From Salegentibacter maritimus (lineage in GTDB: Bacteria > Bacteroidota > Bacteroidia > Flavobacteriales > Flavobacteriaceae), in NCBI RefSeq assembly GCF_016236915.1, contig NZ_JAEHOK010000002.1, positions 124,001 through 188,000 on the forward strand: 64,000 nucleotides of DNA, given 5' to 3'. Shown piece by piece: positions 8,687 to 17,589 of the stretch (position 1 is its first letter; each line of letters starts with the position of its first letter). The notes below the pieces were generated by a model. That model was not told the DNA's origin. It did no database searches and saw only the letters and a program-made list of their open reading frames with translations. The position numbers were made by a program, and so were the translations under genes.

Positions 8687-9847
8687 TTAAACTTTAGTAA
8701 TTTGAGTTCCGGCATCTGGAACTACTGTTATTGCTGTTGGCGTAATATTAAACTTTGCCTTATATACTTTTTCTACCTCTTCAATATAAGCCTTAATCTT
8801 ATCTGCTTCAATCAAGTTAATTGTGCATCCGCCAAAACCTCCACCCATCATTCGGGAGCCGTAAATAAAGTCTTTATCTTCAGAAAAATCGACCAGAAAA
8901 TCCAGTTCAGGGCAGCTTACTTCGTATTGATGTTGTAAACCTCTGTGGGAGGCATACATTAATTGGCCAACTGATTTTAGGTTAGCGTCTTGTAATGCTT
9001 TTTCTGTTTGGCGCACACGTTCGTTTTCCTCTAATACATATTGGCAACGTTTAAAGCTTGTGGCGTCAATTTGATCTCTAAATTCTTCTAAGATTTCAAA
9101 AGAAACCTGCCTTAGTGATTGTACCTCTGTATATTTTTGCTGAATCATGGCTACGACATCTTCACATTCCTTTCTGCGTGTATTATATTCACTGTCGGCC
9201 AGGTTATGCGAAACATTGGTGTTTACGAGTAGTAGTTTGCAATTTTCAATTTTAGCCGGTATAAATTTGGGTTCTAATGTCTCGCAATCAAGTTTTATAA
9301 AATGATCTTTTTTGCTCATTACTGAAGCAAATTGGTCCATAATTCCGCAATTACTTCCCACAAAGTTATTTTCTGCTCGTTGCGAAAGTTTAACGATATC
9401 CATAGGGGTTAGTTCTAAATTGAATAAGGAATTTAAACCTCCCGCAAAACCGCATTCTAACGCCGCCGAAGAACTAATTCCGGCTCCTATGGGTAATTCA
9501 CTTCTCATAATACAATCGAAACCCTCTAGCTGCTTGTTTAATTTCTGGATTTCATCTATAACGCCCAGTAAATAGTTCTCCCAGGAGTTGCTGCTTTTTG
9601 TGATTTCCTGAAGCTTAAATTCTGTATAAGCATCAAAGGTTTCACTGTAAATGCGTGCTAGATTGTAGTTGTTTTTTCTAAATTGGAAATAAATTTTTTT
9701 GTCTATAGCCGCAGGCATTACAAACCCCTGATTGTAATCGGTATGTTCACCAATTAAATTAATTCTTCCTGGGGAAGCCACCTTTACTTCAGCTTTAAAA
9801 GCTTTAAATTCTTCCGGGATGTTCTTGTTTGGATCTGTTGGTTTCAA
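8687..9847 (-). CDS. galK: galactokinase
   Basis: 386 residues, the normal length of a GHMP-family galactokinase, which phosphorylates galactose at C1 with ATP. The three family motifs are present: GRINLIGEHTDYNQG (galactokinase signature, about residues 27-41), the ATP loop LPIGAGISSSAALE (about 116-129) and GGGFGGCTINL near the C-terminus. No ATG lies upstream in frame before a stop, so translation most likely begins at the TTG at 9847. It is the first gene of a galK-galT operon; no epimerase or galactose permease is adjacent. Confidence 0.94.
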   Translation of the reverse strand: MKPTDPNKNIPEEFKAFKAEVKVASPGRINLIGEHTDYNQGFVMPAAIDKKIYFQFRKNNYNLARIYSETFDAYTEFKLQEITKSSNSWENYLLGVIDEIQKLNKQLEGFDCIMRSELPIGAGISSSAALECGFAGGLNSLFNLELTPMDIVKLSQRAENNFVGSNCGIMDQFASVMSKKDHFIKLDCETLEPKFIPAKIENCKLLLVNTNVSHNLADSEYNTRRKECEDVVAMIQQKYTEVQSLRQVSFEILEEFRDQIDATSFKRCQYVLEENERVRQTEKALQDANLKSVGQLMYASHRGLQHQYEVSCPELDFLVDFSEDKDFIYGSRMMGGGFGGCTINLIEADKIKAYIEEVEKVYKAKFNITPTAITVVPDAGTQITKV

Positions 9848-9872
9848 ATTGCAGTTTGTTTTAAGAGAGTTT

Positions 9873-9880
9873 CAAAGATA
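9873..9880 (-). promoter_or_regulatory. probable -7 element for galKT
   Basis: TATCTTTG on the minus strand, 26 bases before the galK start, matches TAnnTTTG. No clean TTG -33 box is seen at the usual distance. Confidence 0.5.
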
Positions 9881-10102
9881 ATAAACGTATTTTTTACATT
9901 AATTGTTTTGTTTTAAAATCTTTCAATTTTTTTGTTCTTTCGAAAGCTTAAATAAAGATTCTTGCGTATCAAAGAATCAAAGAGTTTGCAACTAAAATTT
10001 TTAAAATAGTATTAACTCTTTCTCTTGGTTTGTAAGAGTAAATATGTGGGAAAGTCCTTTCGAGCTAAAAAAATATTATCTTGAATTCGTTTTAAAAGAA
10101 AT

Positions 10103-10993
10103 ATGCAACAAATCGCCAATATTTTTATGCCGCTGGCTATGGGCCTTATTATGTTTGGGATAGGCCTGGAGTTGAATTTTAAGAATTTTAGGAGGGTTTT
10201 TGCTTATCCACGAGCCATAATTACCGGGCTGGCTATTCAAATTCTTTTGTTGCCTGTTATCGCATTTCTTTTAATTTATTTTTGGCCAATAGAGCCTGTG
10301 TATAAAATTGGAATAATGTTGCTCGCCGCCTGTCCCGGGGGAACAGCTTCAAATTTAGTGACCAAAGTACTTAAGGGAAGGGTGGCGTTATCTGTGTCTT
10401 TAACAGCGTTTAATAGCTTTATTATTCTATTCACGGTTCCTTTGGTGGTTCAGTTGAGTTTTTTGATTTTTGAAAATGATGCGCTTTCCTTTAGCTTGAG
10501 CTTTGGAGATACGATGAGTGATATTTTATTCACTGTGATTTTGCCCGTAATTTTAGGGATACTTTTAAATGAATTCTTTGGGCATAAGTTTGGTGGTAAA
10601 CTTCATAAGGCTCTACAATATATCTTACCTGGTATTATGTTGCTGGCTTTTCTGGTAGTGATCTTTTTTGATGAATCGCAACAGAATGTTGAATATTTAA
10701 AGCATCTAAATCTTCTTATTCCGCTCATAATTTTAAATTTTACAACGATAATTATCGGTTATCTGGTTAGTGTGTGGTTTAAACTGAAACATAGCTCGGC
10801 CTATACAATAGCTATAGAAATGGGGCTACAGAATAGTGTGCTTGCACTATTTATTGCCAACCAGGTGTTGAGGGACAGTAATATTAGCCTGGTACCGATT
10901 CTCTACAGTAGCTTTTCTTTAATTACAACTTTCTTGGGTGGATGGCTTTTAAAAAACTATTTCGGAAAAAAGAAAAGGGAGGTGATTAAATAA
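10103..10993 (+). CDS. BASS-family sodium/bile-acid-type symporter
   Basis: 296 residues, almost entirely hydrophobic, with 9-10 predicted membrane helices and the glycine/proline-rich CPGGTASNLVTKVLKGR stretch (about residues 81-97) typical of bile acid:sodium symporter (BASS) proteins. The family moves organic anions such as pantoate, pyruvate or sulfonates with sodium, and the substrate here is not predictable. The gene stands alone between the divergent galK and a structured hairpin immediately after its stop. The preceding 255-base gap (9848-10102) is AT-rich; beyond the galK -7 element on the other strand I see no convincing promoter for this gene. Confidence 0.85.
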   Translation: MQQIANIFMPLAMGLIMFGIGLELNFKNFRRVFAYPRAIITGLAIQILLLPVIAFLLIYFWPIEPVYKIGIMLLAACPGGTASNLVTKVLKGRVALSVSLTAFNSFIILFTVPLVVQLSFLIFENDALSFSLSFGDTMSDILFTVILPVILGILLNEFFGHKFGGKLHKALQYILPGIMLLAFLVVIFFDESQQNVEYLKHLNLLIPLIILNFTTIIIGYLVSVWFKLKHSSAYTIAIEMGLQNSVLALFIANQVLRDSNISLVPILYSSFSLITTFLGGWLLKNYFGKKKREVIK

Positions 10994-10994
10994 A

Positions 10995-11057
10995 AATACC
11001 GGCTACGTAAAAATTAAACAGACCCTACTCAGTTTAATCTCCGTTGCAACCGGTATT
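10995..11057 (+). other. nested hairpin directly after the symporter gene
   Basis: Outer arms AATACCGG (10995-11002) / CCGGTATT (11050-11057) enclose inner arms ATTAAAC (11013-11019) / GTTTAAT (11032-11038) with a 12-base loop. It starts one base after the stop codon. It could end the transcript or stabilise its 3' end; the following T-run is weak. Confidence 0.5.
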
Positions 11058-11081
11058 ATTTAATCGCCAAATTAAACAAGT

Positions 11082-11159
11082 GCAAATACAGATCTATTTG
11101 CTTCTATGTGTCACGAATTTAGGCCATTTGTTACGTAGGTTTTTACGGATTTCCGTAAA
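11082..11159. repeat. two small inverted repeats in a gene-free gap
   Basis: GCAAATA/TATTTGC (11082-11088 and 11095-11101) and TTTACGG/CCGTAAA (11142-11148 and 11153-11159). They lie in the 346-base gap 10994-11339, which holds no gene. They could be protein-binding palindromes; no function is claimed. The rest of the gap is AT-rich and unremarkable. Confidence 0.4.
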
Positions 11160-11339
11160 TGGGATGCAAAATGCTGAAAATCATTATTTTGAGATATAAA
11201 ATATTTTGGTTTTAAGGAAAAAACAGCACAATTTGGGATTTTATTGTGAGGGGGGATTTAGAGTTATATAGTTAATATTAACGGGTTCTTGCTGTTATAA
11301 TAAGCATTTAAGAAAAATTAATACATGTAAAATATTGAT

Positions 11340-11861
11340 TTGCAATTAAATAGGGTGAAACACCCATGTTTTTTGATAATATGTCTTTTAGTAGGATGTA
11401 GTGATGATGACACTATAGATAATGGACAGGAACAAGAATTTTTAAGTGCGCAGATTGATGGTGAGGACCTCAAGATAGATCGTGTAGAAGGAATTATTTC
11501 CTGTAAGAAGAGATTAAATGATTATGGTGGAATTAGCTTTGTGATAAGGGCTGAAACAAACAATGGGGAAATTATGGAGATTTTTCTAAGCAATTATATT
11601 GGTCCAAAGAAATATACTTTTGGATATGATAAATTTGGTGAAAGTTGGATGGGGTATGCTTTGGTTAATCCGGCTGGAGACTGGTTTTCTTATGCTGAAA
11701 CAAGGCAGGCAGAAAACAAGCTTCCCTTTATACAAATTCAACAAGACGATGGTAATTATGTTAAGGGGAATTTTGGTTTTAAAGCTTATAATAGTATAGA
11801 TAATTCTGTGAAGTTGGTAAGTAATGGTAGTTTTAATTTTAAACTGGATTCTGAATTGTAA
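11340..11861 (+). CDS. small lipoprotein of unknown function (possibly DUF6252-like)
   Basis: 173 residues from a TTG start; a GTG at 11355 is the alternative and no in-frame ATG exists before the upstream stop. The N-terminus is a lipoprotein signal ending in the lipobox LVGC (Cys 20), followed by the acidic Asp tail common in Bacteroidota lipoproteins. The mature part is beta-rich, with an FLSAQIDGEDLK opening and a final strand pattern (VKGNFGFKAYN...GSFNFKL) that resembles the small flavobacterial lipoproteins grouped under DUF6252. That assignment is by eye only. It stands alone, flanked by 200-350-base AT-rich gaps. Probably exported and anchored in the outer membrane. Confidence 0.6.
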   Translation: MQLNRVKHPCFLIICLLVGCSDDDTIDNGQEQEFLSAQIDGEDLKIDRVEGIISCKKRLNDYGGISFVIRAETNNGEIMEIFLSNYIGPKKYTFGYDKFGESWMGYALVNPAGDWFSYAETRQAENKLPFIQIQQDDGNYVKGNFGFKAYNSIDNSVKLVSNGSFNFKLDSEL

Positions 11862-12104
11862 TAGCTGAGGTTCTTACTTATTTTTAATATTTATAGAGTT
11901 GTAAACAGATGTTTCTGGGTTAAAAATTAAGCTGCTTTTGAAGTGATGTCTAAAATTTTCTTTTTCCGCTATTATAAGGTGTTCTGCTAAATAAGATTAA
12001 ACTAAAAAGTTTGATTTTATTTAACTGCTTTTTCAGAATATTTTGTCAGAAATAACTTAAGTTTCCTTTTTATAGAAGCTAATTTAAAAACTGAAGCATC
12101 AGTT

Positions 12105-12725
12105 ATGAATAAATTTTTAAAGGAAGACAATATAAGGTTGGATTTACCGGTAAAGATTAGTTACCGGGTGTTAGAAGCTGTACTCCAGAGACAATTACTG
12201 GGTGAGCAAATTGGGATGGAAGACTCCAGGGGTACCGTAAAAAATTATGTGGAAGTGCTTGGTGTTAGTCTGGTTAAAAGTAAAGAACCAAACTTTGATA
12301 TTAGCCTTCATTTGAGACTGAAAACACTAACTACATTTTTTAAAAATAAAGAGGTGGATTTGGTTGTGCATATTTCTTTAGGTTTTAATGAAGAAGATCA
12401 GGTGATAGATGTAGAGGAATATGAACTGGAAGGGCATAGCGAAAATTGGTTTATGGATAACTCACTAGAAGCATTTGCCAATACCTTAATTTATCAAAAG
12501 ATTAAAAATAAAATGAGGTTAGATCTCAAACCTCATATCAAAGAGCAGCTAGGGGTGGTAAACGATAAACTTGGAGATAAAATGGAAACTGCACCTGGTA
12601 TTTTTCTTTCAGGTAATGTAAATACTCTTAAGGTTGCCCAAATTATTCCAGGAGACAGTTTGCTATTAATTCTTCTTAATATAAGTGCGTATGGGTTTTT
12701 GGATGTAAAGGAGATTAAGCTTTAG
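12105..12725 (+). CDS. DUF4403-like protein, no signal peptide
   Basis: 206 residues without a signal peptide or a membrane helix long enough to be certain. The sequence opens with IRLDLPVKISYRVLEAVLQRQLLG and ends with a strand-rich part (VNTLKVAQIIPGDSLLLILLNISAYG). This pattern resembles the later half of DUF4403 proteins, which are usually twice as long and lipidated; here only a single short unit is present. The function is unknown. It converges on murF and the two coding ends overlap by 11 bases. The 243 bases before it hold no recognisable element apart from AT-rich sequence. Confidence 0.6.
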   Translation: MNKFLKEDNIRLDLPVKISYRVLEAVLQRQLLGEQIGMEDSRGTVKNYVEVLGVSLVKSKEPNFDISLHLRLKTLTTFFKNKEVDLVVHISLGFNEEDQVIDVEEYELEGHSENWFMDNSLEAFANTLIYQKIKNKMRLDLKPHIKEQLGVVNDKLGDKMETAPGIFLSGNVNTLKVAQIIPGDSLLLILLNISAYGFLDVKEIKL

Positions 12726-14013
12726 GGTTAAATACCTCTAATAGTTCCTCTAAAGCCATAGACCTGGAGCCTTTAATGAGAATGCTGCAGTCTTTTAATT
12801 CTGCAAGCTGTAAATGCTTTTTAATATTTTTGGTGTTCTCAAATTTGATGATGTTAGGCTTGTTGGTGTTGGTCTTTTTAAATTGTTTTCCTACCAGATA
12901 AATTTCCGAAATATTGGCATTTTCCAGGAAGTTGACCACAACTTGATGTTCAGTTTCTGAAGCATTCCCAAGCTCTCCCATATCCCCTAAGATTACAATT
13001 TTGGTGGTGTTGGTTTGTATGTTGTTAAAATGTTGCAAGGAGGCCATCATACTTGTTGGGTTTGCATTATAGGCATCCATATAAATTTTATTGGAATGGC
13101 AGTTTATAACCTGAGACCGATTGTTAGAGGGGGCGTAGTCCTCTATAGCTGTCCTAATTTCGTTAAGAGGAACTTTAAAATACAAGCCAATACATAGTGC
13201 TGCTGCCATGTTTTTTGAATTGTAGCTGCCGCTTAACTGACTTTGAAGAAGTATATCGTTAAAGCTTAATGTTGCCGACTCACTATTTTCGGGGTAAATA
13301 ATGTTTACCTGGGCCTTTCTGTTTGTTCCAAAACTAAATGTATGCTTATAGTTTATTTCCTGCATCTGTACGTCGTCGTCTAGATTTAGGAATATTAATT
13401 TCTTGTTTTCTTTTAAATGTCTATATAGTTCAGTCTTAGCCTGTATAACTCCATTTAAGTCTCCAAAACCCTCCAGATGAGCTTTTCCGAAATTTGTGAT
13501 AAAACCGTAATCTGGCATAGCTATATTAGATAGAAATTCAATTTCTCCGGGATGATTAGCTCCCATTTCAATTAAGCCTATCTCGGTTTCTTCCGTCATA
13601 GTTAATAAGCTAAGAGGTACCCCAATATGGTTGTTTAGGTTTCCCCGTGTAGCTGTAACCTTGTACTTTTTTGAGAGTACATTGGAAATAAGTTCTTTTG
13701 TGGTGGTCTTGCCATTACTACCGGTTATTCCAATTACTGGAATTCCCAGGAACTTTCTATGAAATGTGGCTAATTTTTGCAGTGCCTTAAGGCTATCTTT
13801 TACTAATATGTATTCCTTGTTATTTAAGGCTGCATCCTTGTCATCTACAATAGCACAAGCTGCTCCTTTTGCAATAGCTTGTGCAGCAAACTTATTTCCG
13901 TTAAAATTAGCTCCCTTTAAAGCGAAAAAGATGCTTCCTGGTTTTATATTGCGGGTGTCGGTAGAAATACCGGTGCTTACAAGAAATCTTTGATGGATTA
14001 TAGCTGTTTTCAT
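12715..14013 (-). CDS. murF: UDP-N-acetylmuramoyl-tripeptide--D-Ala-D-Ala ligase
   Basis: 432 residues. Last cytoplasmic amino-acid ligase of peptidoglycan precursor synthesis. The ATP loop GSNGKTTTKE lies near residue 95, the Mur-ligase MGANHPGEIEFL region follows, and YNANPTSMMASL and LGDMGELG represent the conserved central and C-terminal motifs. It is transcribed in the same direction as gldJ but lies beyond gldJ's terminator, so it probably has its own promoter in the 109-base gap. No clear TAnnTTTG element was found there. Confidence 0.95.
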   Translation of the reverse strand: MKTAIIHQRFLVSTGISTDTRNIKPGSIFFALKGANFNGNKFAAQAIAKGAACAIVDDKDAALNNKEYILVKDSLKALQKLATFHRKFLGIPVIGITGSNGKTTTKELISNVLSKKYKVTATRGNLNNHIGVPLSLLTMTEETEIGLIEMGANHPGEIEFLSNIAMPDYGFITNFGKAHLEGFGDLNGVIQAKTELYRHLKENKKLIFLNLDDDVQMQEINYKHTFSFGTNRKAQVNIIYPENSESATLSFNDILLQSQLSGSYNSKNMAAALCIGLYFKVPLNEIRTAIEDYAPSNNRSQVINCHSNKIYMDAYNANPTSMMASLQHFNNIQTNTTKIVILGDMGELGNASETEHQVVVNFLENANISEIYLVGKQFKKTNTNKPNIIKFENTKNIKKHLQLAELKDCSILIKGSRSMALEELLEVFNPKA

Positions 14014-14065
14014 AATGGGTTTTTTGTAAACCTTTTTGGTTCTGGCTGCTTTAAAAATAAAACTA

Positions 14066-14096
14066 TAAAAAAAGCCCTAAATGAATAGGGCTTTTA
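14066..14096 (-). terminator. terminator after gldJ
   Basis: Perfect stem AAAGCCCTA (14071-14079) / TAGGGCTTT (14086-14094), six-base loop, T-run in the minus direction. It separates gldJ from murF. Confidence 0.8.
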
Positions 14097-14122
14097 TTAT
14101 AATTTTTAGAAGATTAGAATCT

Positions 14123-15811
14123 CTAATTCTTAGCTTTTTTATTACTATCTAAAGATTTTGATCCAACCCTGGACATTGCATTTCTAAATCCAATATAATC
14201 TGTAGCCATGTCTTGTGGGAAATATCGGCGTTGTGCCGGGTCTAACCAGTAAGCACGGTCTCTCCAGGATCCGCCCTTGTAAACTCTTACCTCATCGCTA
14301 ATAAGTGTTGTTCTATCTGCGCTGTCATAGCCTCGTTTTGCCACTCCAGAAGTGTCACGAGTGCCAGCTACATTGTAGGTTGGTGAGTTGTACATACGCT
14401 GGGAATCGTCTTCGGTTTCCTGATACGATCTATAATAACGGCTAGAGCTTTTGTCGCCGTCTCTAAAGTTACGTTGGTCACTATTGGTATAATTGGTACG
14501 CATGTAAGTGTCATCCTCTGTTACCGGTACCTGTGCGATGTTTCCGGGATAAGATCTTGCAACCAATCTTCCGGTAGCTAAGGTGTCAAATTCAATCTCA
14601 TCTACACCAACTACTTTTACACTTCCATCTTCATTAATTGCGTTCTTAGTGTAAACATTTCCTCTATAATAATTGAAATCATTAAATTCATCATCAACTA
14701 TTGGGCGATAAACATCGGCTACCCATTCTGCAACATTTCCAGCCATATCATAAAGACCAAAATCGTTGGGTTCGTAAGATTTTACTTCAGCAGTAATATC
14801 GGCACCATCATCACTCCAACCGGCAATTCCGCCGTAATCTCCATCGCTTTGCTTAAAGTTGGCTAATTGGTCTCCCTGTCTTTTTACATCGCCAGACCGA
14901 GTGTATTGCCCGTCCCATGGGTATTTTTTTCTTCCTCTATATACATTGTAATCTCTAATTCCTACCAGAGAAGAAGCAGCGTACTCCCATTCGGCTTCAG
15001 TTGGTAAGCGATATTCTGGTAATAAAACACCATCCTTGCGTTGCACATAAGTTTGGCCGCCAAGAGCATTGCCTTCTGCATCGGTATTTTGGTTTTCAAT
15101 CATGTCCTGAGACTCATCGCCTCCCTGGCTAATTTCTGTATTGCCTCCATATGCTTTACTTGGGGCGTTAAGGTAGGTTTCTGTGTTAAAAGTGGTACCG
15201 GCCTGTACGTCGGTTAAACGGGCACCTTCTTTGGTATAACCACCCTCTTCCAGTAAGAGCTCATTTACCCTATCGGTTCTCCATTTACTGAATTCTACCG
15301 CTTGTATCCAGCTAACACCAACTACAGGGTAGTTTCCATATGCGGGATGGCGTAGGTAGTTGTTTACCATTGTTTCATTATACCCAAGTCTGTTTCTCCA
15401 AACAAGGGTGTCTGGAACGGCGCCATTGTATATATTTCGGAAATTTTCCTGTGTAGGAGGGAAAACTTTCTTTAACCAATCAAGATACTCCATATACATC
15501 ATATTGGTAACTTCGGTTTCGTCCATGTAAAAAGACTGAACATGCTGTTGAGTAGGAGTGTTGTTCCAATCGTGCATCACATCGTCCTGTACCTGTCCCA
15601 TTGTAAAGGTTCCACCCTCTACAAAAACAAGCCCTGGGCCGGCTTCTTGCTCTTTGTAATCTGTGTTGTATTGAAATCCGCCTTCATCTGAATTAATGTC
15701 CCATCCGGTTGCTCTGGATCTGTTATCGTAGTCTCGGGAATTGTTACAGCTTAGCAAACCAACGCCAAGAACAAGGGTTGTAAAGGCTCTAAAAGCAATA
15801 TTGATTCTCAT
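14123..15811 (-). CDS. gldJ: gliding motility / T9SS lipoprotein GldJ
   Basis: 562 residues from the ATG at 15811. A start at 15850 would add 13 residues ahead of the signal peptide and is unlikely. The N-terminus MRINIAFRAFTTLVLGVGLLSC is a lipoprotein signal with lipobox LLSC. The SRATGWDIN and GGFQYN segments after the cysteine, followed by GPGLVFVEGGTFTMGQ, are characteristic of GldJ. The rest is a formylglycine-generating-enzyme-like (sulfatase-modifying) fold split by insertions, with the AGNVAEWVADVY and YKGGSWRDRAYWLDP motifs. The FGE fold is used structurally in GldJ/GldK and no enzyme activity is expected. GldJ is needed for gliding and for stability of the GldK ring of the type IX secretion motor. 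It is divergent from porV. Confidence 0.95.
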   Translation of the reverse strand: MRINIAFRAFTTLVLGVGLLSCNNSRDYDNRSRATGWDINSDEGGFQYNTDYKEQEAGPGLVFVEGGTFTMGQVQDDVMHDWNNTPTQQHVQSFYMDETEVTNMMYMEYLDWLKKVFPPTQENFRNIYNGAVPDTLVWRNRLGYNETMVNNYLRHPAYGNYPVVGVSWIQAVEFSKWRTDRVNELLLEEGGYTKEGARLTDVQAGTTFNTETYLNAPSKAYGGNTEISQGGDESQDMIENQNTDAEGNALGGQTYVQRKDGVLLPEYRLPTEAEWEYAASSLVGIRDYNVYRGRKKYPWDGQYTRSGDVKRQGDQLANFKQSDGDYGGIAGWSDDGADITAEVKSYEPNDFGLYDMAGNVAEWVADVYRPIVDDEFNDFNYYRGNVYTKNAINEDGSVKVVGVDEIEFDTLATGRLVARSYPGNIAQVPVTEDDTYMRTNYTNSDQRNFRDGDKSSSRYYRSYQETEDDSQRMYNSPTYNVAGTRDTSGVAKRGYDSADRTTLISDEVRVYKGGSWRDRAYWLDPAQRRYFPQDMATDYIGFRNAMSRVGSKSLDSNKKAKN

Positions 15812-15846
15812 ATTTGTTTTCTCTTTTGGTAGAAATATTAGGCTTT

Positions 15847-15876
15847 GCAATATAGTAATTAACGCTAAAAGTACAA
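15847..15876 (-). promoter_or_regulatory. gldJ promoter
   Basis: On the minus strand, TTG (15876-15874), 19 bases, then TATATTGC (15854-15847). This is one base off TAnnTTTG with ideal spacing, 36 bases before the chosen ATG. Confidence 0.6.
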
Positions 15877-16216
15877 GTTTATTTTATGTTGGTGCCAGGG
15901 CTTTAATTTTATTTAAACCCCTGATGGCCTTAAGGCTTAGGGTGTGTTTGGGTTTTTAAAAACATCTGCATAACTTTCAAAATTAAAGGGAAGGCTACAC
16001 ATGAAAGCAGCAAAATTAAATGATTTTTATTTAATTGAAGGTCGTTGGGATTAAAAAAGTAGTTAAAATACTGATTATACAATATTTTGGCCTATTTTGA
16101 GTTTTTATAAACCTACACTAATTATTTTTAGACTTTAACTGGGAATAAAAGCGATTTCCTTTTTCGTTTTTAAGATATTTTAAACTTAAGGTCTTTTCTT
16201 AACAAGATTATTAGTA

Positions 16217-16224
16217 TATATTTG
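16217..16224 (+). promoter_or_regulatory. porV -7 promoter element
   Basis: TATATTTG, a full match to TAnnTTTG, 17 bases before the porV ATG. A TTTTC sequence about 20 bases upstream may serve as a weak -33 box. Confidence 0.6.
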
Positions 16225-16240
16225 TTAATCATTAACTAGC

Positions 16241-17398
16241 ATGATGAAAAAAATTACAATATTAATCCTTGGGGTGGTTTTAGGTTCTCAGTTTAAAATG
16301 ATGGCCCAGGAAGAAAGGGATAGGGTTATTACTACTGCAGTGCCTTTCCTGCAGGTAGCTGCAGATGCCCGGGCTGCCGGAATGGGAGATCAGGGTGTTG
16401 CTACTTCCGCTGATGTTTTTTCCCAGCAGTGGAATCCTGCCAAGTACGCTTTTTCGCCTAGTGAACATGGGGTTGGAGTTTCTTACACACCTTACTTAAG
16501 TGATATTGTTAATGATATTTTTCTTGGAAATATCACCTATTACCAGCGTATTAGTGAAAGAAGTGCCTTTGGTTCCAGTTTAAGGTATTTTAGTCTTGGT
16601 AGTATAGAAAGGCGTTCTACTATTGAACAGGCACCTCTCGTGGTGAATCCAAATGAACTTACTTTTGATCTTTCTTATTCTTTAAAATTAAGCGAAAATA
16701 TTGCTATGGCAGTGGCTGGGCGTTATTTGCACTCAAACTTGGGTTTGCAGGATGAAGAAGATTTAGGTGCCGCAAATAGTTTTGGGGTAGATATAGCTGC
16801 TTTTTATAGGAGTGATCAGTTAACTTTTTCTGGTTTCGATGGTGTTTGGAAAGCGGGTGCTAATATTTCCAATATTGGTCCCAAAATGAAATATGACGAT
16901 GCCGGCCAGGAGAACTTTATTCCTACTAATTTTAAAGTAGGTGGAGGTTTTGATTTTATTTTCGATATTGAAAATAGATTGGGAGCTTATGTTGAATTCA
17001 ATAAACTTTTAGTGCCAACGCCTAAAGATTTTAATGGCGATGGTGAAATTGATGCTGAAGATGACGCGCGTTACAATGATATAGGTGCTATTGAAGGAAT
17101 TTTTAAATCCTGGGGTGATGCTCCAGATGGTTTTAGTGAAGAGCTTAGGGAGGTAACCTGGGCCCTTGGTGCCGAATATGTGTATCGCGAAGCTTTTGCA
17201 TTTCGAGCAGGATATTTTAGTGAGAGCCTAACTAAAGGTTCAAGAAGATTTGCTTCTTTCGGGGCGGGTTTTAAATACGAGCAGGTGAATATAGATGTGT
17301 CGTATTTGTTTTCTACTTCTTCTGTTCCCAGTCCTTTAGAGGGAACTTTGCGTTTTGGCTTAACCTTTAATTTTGGAGATCAATATACAGCCTACTAA
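16241..17398 (+). CDS. porV: type IX secretion outer-membrane protein PorV (LptO)
   Basis: 385 residues with a signal peptide ending near MMAQ-EERD. PorV is a FadL-like outer-membrane barrel. The N-terminal plug segment is present (TTAVPFLQVAADARAAGMGD, then SQQWNPAKYAF), followed by alternating strands and a terminal aromatic-rich strand. In the T9SS, PorV shuttles cargo that has passed the Sov translocon to the PorU sortase complex. Its usual partner gene porU is not next to it here. Downstream are cdd and pdhA, the normal flavobacterial neighbours. Two ATGs (16241 and 16244) are possible; the first is used. Confidence 0.95.
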   Translation: MMKKITILILGVVLGSQFKMMAQEERDRVITTAVPFLQVAADARAAGMGDQGVATSADVFSQQWNPAKYAFSPSEHGVGVSYTPYLSDIVNDIFLGNITYYQRISERSAFGSSLRYFSLGSIERRSTIEQAPLVVNPNELTFDLSYSLKLSENIAMAVAGRYLHSNLGLQDEEDLGAANSFGVDIAAFYRSDQLTFSGFDGVWKAGANISNIGPKMKYDDAGQENFIPTNFKVGGGFDFIFDIENRLGAYVEFNKLLVPTPKDFNGDGEIDAEDDARYNDIGAIEGIFKSWGDAPDGFSEELREVTWALGAEYVYREAFAFRAGYFSESLTKGSRRFASFGAGFKYEQVNIDVSYLFSTSSVPSPLEGTLRFGLTFNFGDQYTAY

Positions 17399-17541
17399 TT
17401 TAATTTGTATTCAGGACTTATGCCTATAGTTATCGGGACTCCAAGCTTGGTTCTGGGGTCTAAAAAAAAGTGTTTCCGTCTAATCTTCTGTTAGCTTGCC
17501 GCGACCTAATTTAATTTTAGGATACTTTTTGCAATTTAATG

Positions 17542-17573
17542 TTTGCCGCATAAAAGCTTTATTTTACCTTTTG
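17542..17573 (+). promoter_or_regulatory. cdd promoter
   Basis: TTTG at 17542-17545, 19 bases, then TACCTTTTG at 17565-17573, a good match to the Bacteroidota promoter with one extra T. The ATG follows 16 bases later. Confidence 0.6.
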
Positions 17574-17589
17574 TGTTCAATATATTTAT

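Larger units (their letters stand above)
15812..16240. other. gldJ-porV intergenic region without a gene
   Basis: 429 bases, very AT-rich. It carries the divergent promoters at either end. I see no coding remnant of porU, which usually sits here in flavobacteria, and no repeat or RNA gene. Confidence 0.7.

Noticed and set aside
8677-8715. Upstream extension of galT by 13 codons
   Set aside because: It overlaps galK and the extra residues do not look like a galT N-terminus.
15812-15850. Upstream extension of gldJ by 13 codons
   Set aside because: It would put charged residues ahead of a good lipoprotein signal; the internal ATG fits better and has a promoter at the right distance.
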